Origin: Desulfovibrio sp. UBA4079
GTDB lineage: Bacteria; Desulfobacterota; Desulfovibrionia; Desulfovibrionales; Desulfovibrionaceae
NCBI GenBank assembly: GCA_002382645.1
Contig: DFYP01000136.1
Coordinates: 543 to 31,815 of the forward strand
Reading direction: 5' to 3'
DNA: 31,273 nt
Shown here: positions 1 to 7,044 of the stretch, piece by piece
Layout: each line of letters opens with the position of its first letter
Position numbering within the stretch: the stretch's first letter is position 1
Position numbers and translations under genes: made by a program
The notes under the pieces: model-generated
What the model saw: the letters and a program-made list of their open reading frames with translations, nothing else
Told to the model about the DNA's origin: nothing
The model's database searches: none

Positions 1-1259
1 TTGACCTTGTCGACGAAGTGCTCGAACTCGTAACCGGTCACGTCGTCATAGATCAGCGTGGCATCCTTGATGTAATGGGTGGTGCGCTGGTAGTCGTCGT
101 TGTGACCGAACTCATAGCCGGTGCCCACCACGATCATGCCGAGGTCTTCGTAGGCGCCGATCACGTGGCGCGGACGCAGGCCGCCGATGTACAGCATGAC
201 GGTCTTGCCTTCCAGACGCGGCTTGAACTTGTCCACCACCGCCTGCATCAGCGGCTTGTACTTGGCAATCACCTCTTCGGCTTTGGCCTTGATGCTGTCG
301 TCGAAGTGGCTGGCGATTTCACGCAGGCTCTTCTCGATCATGGTCGGGCCGAAGAAGTTGTACTCGACCCATGGAATACCGTACTTTTCTTCCATGTGGC
401 GGCTGATGTAGTTCATCGAGCGGTAGCAGTGCAGCACGTTGAGCTTGGCCTTGGGGGTGTTTTCGATTTCACCGATGGTGCCGTCGCCGGACCATTGCGA
501 AATCACGCGCAGCCCCATTTCTTCGAGCAGGATGCGGGACGACCAGGCGTCGCCGCCGATGTTGTAGTCGCCGATGATGGAGACGTCGTACGGGCTGGGG
601 ACGAACTCGGTCTTGACGTCCTTGCCGTCGCGCGAGAACACCCAGTCGCGGATGGCGTCGTTGGCGATGTGGTGGCCGAGCGACTGCGACACGCCGCGGA
701 AGCCCTCGCAACGCACCGGAACGATGGTCTTGCCGTCGTATTCCTTGGACTTCTTCTTCGACACCGCTTCGATGTCGTCGCCGATCAAACCGATCGGGCA
801 CTCGGACTGCACCGAGATGCCCTTGTGCAGCGGGAACAGGCCTTCGATCTCGTTGATGATCTTGGCGAGCTTCTTGTCGCCGCCGAACACGATGTCCTTC
901 TCCTGGAAATCGGAGGTGAAGTTCATCGTGCCGAAGGTGTTGATGCCGGTCGTGCCGACGTAGTAGTTGCGGCGTCCGGCGCGGGAATACTGGCCGCAGC
1001 CGACGGGACCGTGGGAGATGTGGATCATGTCCTTGATCGGACCCCACACCACGCCCTTGGAACCGGCGTAGGCACAGCCGCGGATGGTCATCACCCCGGG
1101 CAGCGACTTGCGGTTGGAAGTGATGCACTTCTTCGATTGTTCTTCGCTCTGGTCGTTGACCGCCAGATGCTTGGCCCGGTCTTTCTGGGCCTTTTCGGGA
1201 TAAACCTCGAGCACCTCCTTGATGAGGGCCTCGGTTTCTTCACGCGTCAATGCTGACAT
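1..1259 (-). CDS. nifD: Nitrogenase MoFe protein alpha chain NifD (partial, C-terminus off the left edge)
   Basis: Alpha subunit of the molybdenum-iron nitrogenase component, which holds part of the P-cluster and the FeMo-cofactor; it pairs with NifK in the cytoplasm. I translated the reverse complement: 419 codons from ATG at 1259, preceded by AGGAGA at a good distance. The usual length is about 490, so roughly 70 C-terminal residues, including the cofactor His, lie outside the window. P-cluster cysteines fall at Cys62 (RGCAYAGSKG), Cys88 (GPVGCGQYS) and Cys154 (QSECPIGLIG), the same numbers as in Azotobacter, and the FeMo-co Cys is Cys278 (VLHCYRSMNY). The sequence is very close to beta/gammaproteobacterial NifD. 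Codon use (more GAA, GCG, CGT, AGC) differs from the rest of the window. It follows nifH directly with about 130 bp between them and no nifI1/nifI2. Confidence 0.97.
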   Translation of the reverse strand, partial: MSALTREETEALIKEVLEVYPEKAQKDRAKHLAVNDQSEEQSKKCITSNRKSLPGVMTIRGCAYAGSKGVVWGPIKDMIHISHGPVGCGQYSRAGRRNYYVGTTGINTFGTMNFTSDFQEKDIVFGGDKKLAKIINEIEGLFPLHKGISVQSECPIGLIGDDIEAVSKKKSKEYDGKTIVPVRCEGFRGVSQSLGHHIANDAIRDWVFSRDGKDVKTEFVPSPYDVSIIGDYNIGGDAWSSRILLEEMGLRVISQWSGDGTIGEIENTPKAKLNVLHCYRSMNYISRHMEEKYGIPWVEYNFFGPTMIEKSLREIASHFDDSIKAKAEEVIAKYKPLMQAVVDKFKPRLEGKTVMLYIGGLRPRHVIGAYEDLGMIVVGTGYEFGHNDDYQRTTHYIKDATLIYDDVTGYEFEHFVDKV

Positions 1260-1302
1260 TTCGTTCTCCTTGCACGCCGCCACCAATCTGTGGACAGCGC
1301 GA

Positions 1303-1380
1303 TAAAGTGAGGCGTTAGGCGAGAGGGGTGAGGCGGCGGGGCGTGTGGCCTTTTCGCCTCACGGCATACCCCTCACCCCT
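1303..1380 (-). repeat. nifH-nifD intergenic repeats with competing hairpins
   Basis: The octamer GTGAGGCG occurs at 1307-1314 and again at 1328-1335, and its reverse complement is at 1355-1362. A second perfect 9-bp inverted pair joins 1324-1332 (AGGGGTGAG) with 1372-1380. The two stems share the arm around 1324-1335, so only one can form at a time. Position just after the nifH stop suggests an mRNA stabiliser or attenuator giving more nifH than nifD product, as known between these genes elsewhere. That role is inference. Confidence 0.5.
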
Positions 1381-1389
1381 GACGTTCAA

Positions 1390-2274
1390 TTACGCAACCG
1401 CAACCGCAGCTTCTTCGGCCGCCGTCTTACCGACGATCGACTCGTCTTCCTCTTCCATCACGCCGAAGTCCATCAGCAGCGCTTCCAGCTCGTCCATGGT
1501 GATCGGGGTGGGGATGACGAAGTTCTTGTTCTCCACGATCTTCCTGGCCAGATCGCGGTACTCCTGCGCCTGCTTGGCGGCCGGCTCGTACTCGATCACG
1601 GTCATGCGGCGGATCTCGGCGCGCTGCACCACGTTGTCGCGGGGGACGAAGTGGATCATGGTGGTGCCGAGCTGGCGCGCCAGTTCCATGATCAGTTCGT
1701 CTTCACGCGCGGTGTTGCGGCTGTTGCAGATGAGGCCGGCCAGACGCACGCTACCGGAGCTGGCGTACTTGACGATGCCCTTGGCGATGTTATTGGCGGC
1801 GTACATCGCCATCATTTCGCCGGAGCACACGATGTAGATCTCCTGCGCCTTGTTCTCGCGGATGGGCATGGCGAAGCCGCCGCAGACCACGTCGCCGAGC
1901 ACGTCGTAGAAGGCGTAGTCCAGGCCCTCGCTCTCGTCGTAGGCGCCCAGGGATTCGAGCATGTTGATGGAGGTGATGATGCCGCGGCCGGCGCAGCCCA
2001 CGCCCGGCTCGGGACCGCCGGACTCCACGCACCAGGACGCGCCGAAGCCGGGCTTGCGGATGTCGTCCAGGTCCACGTTCTCACCCTCGTCGCGCAGGGT
2101 GTCGAGCACCGACTTCTGGGCCAGGCCGCCCAGGAGCAGGCGGGTGGAGTCGGCCTTGGGGTCGCAGCCCACGACCATGACCTTGCGGCCCATCTCCACC
2201 AGCCCGGCCACCGTGTTCTGGGTGGTGGTGGACTTGCCGATGCCGCCCTTTCCGTAAATGGCAACTTTTCTCAT
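1390..2274 (-). CDS. nifH: Nitrogenase iron protein NifH (apparent mosaic)
   Basis: Dinitrogenase reductase: a homodimeric ATPase passing electrons from ferredoxin/flavodoxin to the MoFe protein. 294 aa, ATG at 2274 with GGAGGAG upstream. Visible motifs: P-loop GKGGIGKS (residues 8-15), 4Fe-4S ligands Cys94 (GVGCAGRG) and Cys131 (DVVCGGF), and Arg97, the classical ADP-ribosylation site. The first ~140 residues (for example LLLGGLAQKSVLDTLRDEGE) resemble Desulfovibrio-type NifH and use GCC/TCC/GAG codons like the rest of the window. The remainder (NKAQEIYIVCSGEMMAMY onward, ending in an Ala/Val-rich tail) resembles Azotobacter-type NifH and uses GCG, GAA, AGC and CGT. The switch lies near 1835-1900. 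The frame is open and all key residues are present, so the protein would be functional if the DNA is real. Confidence 0.97.
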   Translation of the reverse strand: MRKVAIYGKGGIGKSTTTQNTVAGLVEMGRKVMVVGCDPKADSTRLLLGGLAQKSVLDTLRDEGENVDLDDIRKPGFGASWCVESGGPEPGVGCAGRGIITSINMLESLGAYDESEGLDYAFYDVLGDVVCGGFAMPIRENKAQEIYIVCSGEMMAMYAANNIAKGIVKYASSGSVRLAGLICNSRNTAREDELIMELARQLGTTMIHFVPRDNVVQRAEIRRMTVIEYEPAAKQAQEYRDLARKIVENKNFVIPTPITMDELEALLMDFGVMEEEDESIVGKTAAEEAAVAVA

Positions 2275-2318
2275 GGGAAACTCCTCCAGCGGGTTTCGTG
2301 GTTACGAGTCACTCCAAT

Positions 2319-2334
2319 GGCAAAGCCCGTGCCA
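2319..2334 (-). promoter_or_regulatory. Sigma-54 promoter of nifH
   Basis: Read on the minus strand the site is TGGCAC-GGGCT-TTGCC, matching the -24/-12 consensus (TGGCAC-N5-TTGC) with GG and GC exactly ten bases apart. It lies about 45 bp before the nifH ATG, predicting a start of transcription near 2308. This fits the general dependence of nifH on RpoN and an enhancer-binding activator. Confidence 0.85.
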
Positions 2335-2434
2335 GTGCCGGGAAGAGTGGATAATATTTTGGAATAACTGGCGCTTTTTCGGAGAGACCAGAGAGGGGTC
2401 ACGGGCGATCCCACACAAGGGAACACAACAAAAG

Positions 2435-2448
2435 TGTAGGTTCCTACA
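2435..2448. promoter_or_regulatory. Palindromic candidate activator site shared by nifH and nifV
   Basis: TGTAGG-TT-CCTACA is a perfect 6+6 bp inverted repeat. It sits about 100 bp upstream of the nifH -24 element and about 80 bp upstream of the candidate nifV -24 element, in the usual window for a sigma-54 enhancer. The spacing is TGT-N8-ACA, not the TGT-N10-ACA of classical NifA sites, so the binding protein is uncertain. Confidence 0.45.
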
Positions 2449-2524
2449 AAAGGGTCGCGCCGGAGCGTCTGGGGATCAGGAAAAGACCCGTTGAAATAGC
2501 TGGCTTTTTTCAGGCGGCGCGTTC

Positions 2525-2540
2525 TGGCCCGGCCCATGCA
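2525..2540 (+). promoter_or_regulatory. Candidate sigma-54 promoter of nifV
   Basis: TGGCCC-GGCCC-ATGCA keeps the invariant GG and GC ten bases apart and mismatches the core consensus at two positions. It lies 28 bp before the GTG start, so transcription would begin just ahead of the ribosome binding site at 2557-2563. It is weaker than the nifH site. Confidence 0.45.
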
Positions 2541-2568
2541 CAGGAACAGGGGTCAGAAGGAGGCGTCC

Positions 2569-3648
2569 GTGCTCATCGACACGACCCTGCGCGAAGGGGA
2601 ACAGGCGTTCGGCAACTATTTCAGCGAGGAGACCCGGCAGCGTCTGGCCGAGGGTCTGTTGGCCGCGGGCCTGGACGAGCTGGAGTGCGGCTGCGTGGGC
2701 CGCGAGGGGCTGGCCGCGTTTCTGGCCTGGGCCCGGCCCCGGGCCGGACGCAGCGCGCTCTCGGTCTGGTGCCCCTGCCGGGTCCAGGACGTGGAGGCCG
2801 CGGCCGGGCTTGGCGCGGACCGGGTGAACGTGGGCGTGCCCGCTTCCGAGGCCCACCGCGACAAGCGCCTGGGCCTGACCCGGGCCGGGCTGTTCCTGCG
2901 GCTCAAGGCGGTCCTGGGCCGGGCCCGGGACCTGGGCGTTTCCTACCTTTCCGTGGGCCTGGAAGACGTGTCCCGGGCCGATCCGGACTTTGCCCTGGAC
3001 CTGGCCCACGCGGCCCAGGAGCTGGGCGCGGCGCGCATCCGGCTCTCGGACACCGTGGGCCTGCTCTGCCCGCAGGACATGGAGCGGCTGCTCGTCCCGT
3101 TCCTGCGCTTCCTGCGCCTGCCCCTGGCCGTGCACTGCCACAACGATTTCGGCATGGCCACGGCCAACGCGGTCACGGCGCTCACCTGCGGCGCGGCCTT
3201 TGCCGACGTGTCCCTGCTGGGCCTGGGCGAGCGCGCGGGCATCGCGGCCCTGGAAGAGGTGGCGGCCTGGCTGGGGCTCCGGCGGGACTGCGGAAACTAC
3301 GATCTCACGGGCCTGAAAGGCCTCTGCGAACTGGCGGCCCAAGCCGCGAACCTGCCCCTGGCCCGGAACAAGGCCGTGGCCGGGGCCGACGTGTTCGCGG
3401 CCGAGTCCGGCCTGCACGTGCATGGGCTGGCCAAGGACCCGGCCCTGTTCGAGCCGTTCGACCCGGCCGAGGTGGGCGGGGAGCGCAAGCTGGCGGTGGG
3501 GGCCAAAAGCGGCCGCGCGGCTGTTGCCGGGGCTTTGGGACTCGCGCCCCAGGCCGCCGAAGAGCTGGTGACCCTGGTGCGGGCCAGGGCCCGGGACCTG
3601 GGCCGGCCGCTCACTAATGAAGAAGTTTATAACCTCGCAGCGATATAA
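2569..3648 (+). CDS. nifV: Homocitrate synthase NifV
   Basis: Condenses acetyl-CoA with 2-oxoglutarate to homocitrate, the organic part of the FeMo-cofactor. It belongs to the DRE-TIM metallolyase (isopropylmalate/homocitrate synthase) family. Start GTG at 2569 chosen because AAGGAGG ends 5 bp upstream and the family signature IDTTLREGEQAFG begins at once; an in-frame ATG at 2536 lacks such a site. 359 aa. Other signatures: metal site HCHNDFGMATANA (about residues 190-202), the SLLGLGERAG region, and ESGLHVHGLAKDPALFEPFDP of the linker domain. Divergent from nifH across a sigma-54 regulatory gap, so co-expression under nitrogen limitation is likely. The last ~12 codons after GRPL are AT-rich and run into the island that follows, so the native tail may have been altered. 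Confidence 0.93.
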   Translation: MLIDTTLREGEQAFGNYFSEETRQRLAEGLLAAGLDELECGCVGREGLAAFLAWARPRAGRSALSVWCPCRVQDVEAAAGLGADRVNVGVPASEAHRDKRLGLTRAGLFLRLKAVLGRARDLGVSYLSVGLEDVSRADPDFALDLAHAAQELGAARIRLSDTVGLLCPQDMERLLVPFLRFLRLPLAVHCHNDFGMATANAVTALTCGAAFADVSLLGLGERAGIAALEEVAAWLGLRRDCGNYDLTGLKGLCELAAQAANLPLARNKAVAGADVFAAESGLHVHGLAKDPALFEPFDPAEVGGERKLAVGAKSGRAAVAGALGLAPQAAEELVTLVRARARDLGRPLTNEEVYNLAAI

Positions 3649-4455
3649 CCTTTTAATATCCTCACCGCAGAAACTTTATGCCTTTTGTTTGTTACTAATT
3701 TTTCGATATTCTTCAGCTACTGGTTTTGGTAAATATACATACTTTAACACTTCATCCAAAATTTCTGGGTGCAGATATAATGGTGAATTTGCAGCATAGC
3801 TAAGTGTATTTGGCGTTACTTTATTCCTCTTTCGCTTGCCGAAAAATAAATTGTGCCAAACAAGACTTCGTCTGGCAGGATGATTTTTATCATTAATTAT
3901 ATTTTCAAGTACTCCGCCAATTACTTTGAATAGATGATATGGTCTTTTCTCACTTTCTTCTATTGCACTCAATTCATGCTCTAGCATTTTAATGACCCTA
4001 TCATCGGGAAGCCTAATTTCATAATCAATATTTTTACAATATCTTCTAATATGCCACACTGTCATATCTAATTGTGCAATCTCAATACCCATAATATAAA
4101 ATGGAATATCTAGATATCTACACTGCGCTTGACTATTAAGATACTTTATAAACTTCCTCGATGTCTCATTAAGACTGACCTTAAAGCTTAAATTTTTTTC
4201 TATGAGCTCAAGTGATTTTAATAAATCATGCTTTACGTGTTTAGCTGGGATTCTGTTTAGAAGGAGAATACATTTGAAATACTTTTCAATGGCTTGGTGG
4301 CTGAGCCATAAAAATTGAGTGGGTAGCCTTAATCTATATGCAGCTCTAGCTGCAATGTAGTCATAATCGCCTGTCTCTCGAAATGAACGGATTGCAAAAT
4401 CGTTAATTAGATAATCCATTGCACTAGTCCCTGTTCTCATTTACGACATATTAAC
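3613..4455. other. AT-rich island between nifV and the PEP-synthase-like gene
   Basis: Base composition falls abruptly from the very GC-rich background to clearly AT-rich at about 3613 and returns at about 4455. The island sits between the converging 3' ends of two GC-rich genes and carries one ORF of HEPN type. The final codons of both neighbours lie inside it. I see no terminal repeats, target duplication, transposase or tRNA attachment site, so the mode of entry is unknown. The contrast points to acquired DNA. Confidence 0.7.
3676..4419 (-). CDS. HEPN-domain-like protein in an AT-rich island
   Basis: Predicted 247 aa, mostly helical cytoplasmic protein. The N-terminal third has the HEPN pattern: AARAAYRL, then HQAIEKYFKCILLLN, then KHVKHDLLKSLE (about residues 25-75). 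HEPN proteins are often RNA-binding or RNase parts of toxin-antitoxin and defence systems, but many are uncharacterised. Two R-x4-H stretches occur (RIPAKH and RSLVWH) without a polar residue next to the Arg, so nuclease activity is not supported. Start ATG at 4419 is preferred because it has AGGGA upstream and opens the domain. ATG at 4440 is an alternative that overlaps the previous stop as ATGA, suggesting coupling. No nucleotidyltransferase or antitoxin partner is visible. Codon use is AT-rich, unlike every neighbour, indicating transfer. Confidence 0.75.
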   Translation of the reverse strand: MDYLINDFAIRSFRETGDYDYIAARAAYRLRLPTQFLWLSHQAIEKYFKCILLLNRIPAKHVKHDLLKSLELIEKNLSFKVSLNETSRKFIKYLNSQAQCRYLDIPFYIMGIEIAQLDMTVWHIRRYCKNIDYEIRLPDDRVIKMLEHELSAIEESEKRPYHLFKVIGGVLENIINDKNHPARRSLVWHNLFFGKRKRNKVTPNTLSYAANSPLYLHPEILDEVLKYVYLPKPVAEEYRKISNKQKA

Positions 4456-7031
4456 ATCTCGATATCCTTGTCCATCTTGTCCCGCAGCGAGGCAATGAGC
4501 CCGTCATTGGCCATGGCCATGTCCAGCTGCCGGGTGTGGATGACCACGTAGCCGAGCACGGCCACGCGATCCAGGGTGGCGGCCTTGTCGAAGCCCTCCA
4601 GCCGGGCGAACAGCGCGTCCTCGCGCACCTCCACCCGGAAGTCCCGCTCCTCCAGGAGCTCGGCCACCAGCCGGGCCCGGCGCACGCGGCGGCTCAGGTC
4701 TGCGGCCCCGCCCTTGAACTGGAAGCTCACGTAGTTCTCCTGCGGATCGTCCCCGGCCTGGGCCTCCACGGTGCAGAAGTGGAACCCGAAGCGCGACTGG
4801 AGATTGCAGAACTCCTTGGAAATCATGAAGTAGTTCTTGACCGCAAAGGTCGTGGCCATGGTCGGGTCCAGCTCCGGGTTGCAGGCCGCGCCCGCCACCA
4901 CCGAGAGGAAGCCCTTGGCGTCGGCCGCGGGCGGCCCGGCCCAGGGCACGGCCACCATGCCCCGCCAGAGCGCCAGCATGGGGCCCGAGGCGATCTGGCC
5001 GATGTCCACGAAGCGGCCGGCCACCTGCTCCTTGAATCCGTCCTCCAGGTCGATGACCCAGTACTTCAGCTTGCTCTTGCCGCTGGTGAGCTGCTTGCTG
5101 AAGCCCTCCAGGCCGTCGTTGCCCGCGAGGTACATCTCGCGCACGGAGAGCTCGTGGCAGAAGCGGGTGATGTCGTGGAGCGTCCTGCAGTGGCCGGGCG
5201 CGAACTCCGGGGCGTCCGGGTTGATCAGGTGCAGGGGCACGATGTGCTCGCAGGCCGCGGTGAGGGCCGCGTGCACCGGGCTGCCCTCCATGAGATTGCG
5301 CGGGGCCGGGCGGTTCTCCAGCAGGGCCTCCACGCGGCCCGCGTGGACCCGGCGGTTGTCCGCGTCCACGGTCACGTCTCCGGCCCCGGCCAGGCGCTCC
5401 AGGGCCCCGCTCACGCCGAGCAGGGCCGGGACCCCGTATTCCCGGGCCACGTTGGCCAGGTGTCCTGCCGCGCTGCCCGCCTCGCAGACCACGGCCGCGG
5501 CCCGCGACAGGAGCGGGGCCCAGCGCGGATGGGCCTGGGCCGCCACGAGCACCGCGCCCTGGGGAAAGCTCAGGGCGTCGGCGTCCTTTTTCACCACGCA
5601 CACCGGGCCGCAGCCCACGCCCGGGCTGGCCGTGGTCCCGCCGGAAACGAGCACGTCCGGCCCGGCCGGGCCGTCCTGGGCCGCGGCCTGGGCCGCCTCG
5701 GTCTGGTGCAGGGGACGGCTCTGGAGCAGCACGACGCCCCCGTCCGGGGCCAGGGCGAACTCCATGTCCTGGGGCAGGCCGTAGAACTCCTCCAGGTCCC
5801 TGGCCAGAGCCGCCACCTCCAGGGCCTGGGCCTCGCTGAGCGAGGGGGCCTGGGCCTCGTCCTCCGGGACCTCGACCAGGGCGATGCCCTCCACGGGATC
5901 GCAGACGTATTTCCGGGGCTTGGCCGCGATCTCCGAGCGCGTGAGCACCATGGGCTCCCCGCGCTCCACCACGAACACGTCCGGGTCAAAGCTGCCGTCC
6001 ACCACGGCCTTGGGCAGCCCGGCCACGGCGTTGATCACCACCCGGCCGGCGCGGATGTCCAGGGGATCGCGGCTGTAGGCCACGCCCCCGGCCAGGGCCC
6101 CGACCATGGCCATGCAGCCCACGCACATGGCCACGTCCTCGTCCGGGATGCCCCGGGTGAGCCGGTAGGTCATGGCCGTGACCCCGTACTTGCTGGCCAC
6201 GATCTCCTTGTAGGTGGACAAGACCTCCTCGGCGGGCACGTTCAGCTCGGTGTGGTACTGGCCCGCAAAGGACGCGCCCAGGGCGTCCTCGCCGATGGCG
6301 CTGCTGCGCAGGGCCACGCGCACGCCCGGCCCGGTGCGGGCCTCCAGGTCGCGGTAGGACGCGAGGATGGCCTCTTCCAGGTCCTGGGGCAGGGCCGCGG
6401 CCAGGATCAGGCTGCGCAGGGCCGAGGACAGGGCAAAGACCTCATCCAGGCGGGAGGCGTCCGCGGCCTGGATGCGGCGGTCGATCTCGGGCTGGAGGTC
6501 GGCCGCGGCCATGAACCGCTGGTAGCCGCTGGCCGTGATGGCGAAGCCCGGGGGGATGCGGCGGCCCAGGCGGCGGGCCACCTCGCCCAGGCTGGCCACC
6601 TTGCCGCCCACCTCGTCGGCCAGGTCCACCCCGGCCTGCTCCAGGGCCAGGACCAGGGGGCCGCGCACCTGCCCGGACCGGGGGGCCAGGTGCGGGGCGA
6701 TGCGGGCCTGGATCTCCTTGAGCTTGTCGTAAAGCGCGTCAAAACGGCCGCTGGTGAGCAGGGAGAGCTGGCGCACGATCTGGAAGACGTTGGCGGCCAC
6801 GCGGGCGCACTGGCCGCGCACGAAGGTCATGCCGAAGGGCTTCAGGCCGCGCAGGGCCTCCTCCATGGAGGCCATGACGTCCAGGGCCGCGTTGTTGGCA
6901 GCCAGCAGGCGGCGGAAGCTCTCGCAGCGGGCCCGGTAGGCCGCGCGCAGGGCCTCCAGTTCGGCGGGCGAGGCCGGTTCGGGCTTGGAGCCGCCGAAAA
7001 GCTTGCCCAGTGCCCGGAAAAACCCCGCCAT
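4437..7031 (-). CDS. PEP-synthase-like phosphotransferase with a novel C-terminal domain (paralogue A)
   Basis: 864 aa. Order: helical N-terminal region (about 1-130); ATP-grasp PEP/pyruvate-binding domain (about 135-445; VGGKVASLGEV, RSSAIGEDALGASFAGQYHT, GVAYSRDP, LLQSRPLH); swivelling phospho-histidine domain (about 455-570; GTTASPGVGCGPV, GSAAGHLANVAREYGVPA) with candidate phosphorylated His524; then ~290 residues lacking the barrel motifs (GLLRtE, CGE) of PEP synthase or PPDK. The C-terminal part shares CRTLHD..R..HE, a VIDLEDGF motif and NYVSFQFKGGAAD with the paralogue at 13164-15755. This implies ATP-dependent phosphorylation of His and transfer to an unknown acceptor; ordinary PEP synthesis is unlikely. 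It is the last GC-rich gene of the minus operon, 13 bp after the receiver gene. The last codons (MLICRK) are AT-rich. Confidence 0.85.
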   Translation of the reverse strand: MAGFFRALGKLFGGSKPEPASPAELEALRAAYRARCESFRRLLAANNAALDVMASMEEALRGLKPFGMTFVRGQCARVAANVFQIVRQLSLLTSGRFDALYDKLKEIQARIAPHLAPRSGQVRGPLVLALEQAGVDLADEVGGKVASLGEVARRLGRRIPPGFAITASGYQRFMAAADLQPEIDRRIQAADASRLDEVFALSSALRSLILAAALPQDLEEAILASYRDLEARTGPGVRVALRSSAIGEDALGASFAGQYHTELNVPAEEVLSTYKEIVASKYGVTAMTYRLTRGIPDEDVAMCVGCMAMVGALAGGVAYSRDPLDIRAGRVVINAVAGLPKAVVDGSFDPDVFVVERGEPMVLTRSEIAAKPRKYVCDPVEGIALVEVPEDEAQAPSLSEAQALEVAALARDLEEFYGLPQDMEFALAPDGGVVLLQSRPLHQTEAAQAAAQDGPAGPDVLVSGGTTASPGVGCGPVCVVKKDADALSFPQGAVLVAAQAHPRWAPLLSRAAAVVCEAGSAAGHLANVAREYGVPALLGVSGALERLAGAGDVTVDADNRRVHAGRVEALLENRPAPRNLMEGSPVHAALTAACEHIVPLHLINPDAPEFAPGHCRTLHDITRFCHELSVREMYLAGNDGLEGFSKQLTSGKSKLKYWVIDLEDGFKEQVAGRFVDIGQIASGPMLALWRGMVAVPWAGPPAADAKGFLSVVAGAACNPELDPTMATTFAVKNYFMISKEFCNLQSRFGFHFCTVEAQAGDDPQENYVSFQFKGGAADLSRRVRRARLVAELLEERDFRVEVREDALFARLEGFDKAATLDRVAVLGYVVIHTRQLDMAMANDGLIASLRDKMDKDIEMLICRK

Positions 7032-7044
7032 GAACCCACCCCTG

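Noticed and set aside
18..1256. 412-aa open frame on the plus strand opposite nifD
   Set aside because: The reverse strand encodes NifD with all cluster cysteines; the plus-strand product is His/Val/Asp-rich with no family pattern, a mirror of GC-rich coding.
2435..2448. Classical NifA upstream activator sequence
   Set aside because: Spacing is TGT-N8-ACA and no TGT-N10-ACA occurs in the gap, so I list it only as a palindrome of unknown binder.
3676..4419. Active HEPN ribonuclease
   Set aside because: R-x4-H stretches exist, but none has the polar residue after Arg or a clear position in the last helix of the domain, so catalysis is not claimed.
4437..7031. Ordinary phosphoenolpyruvate synthase or pyruvate phosphate dikinase
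   Set aside because: The ATP-grasp and phospho-His domains fit, but the PEP-binding barrel motifs are absent in both copies and the N-terminus is extended.
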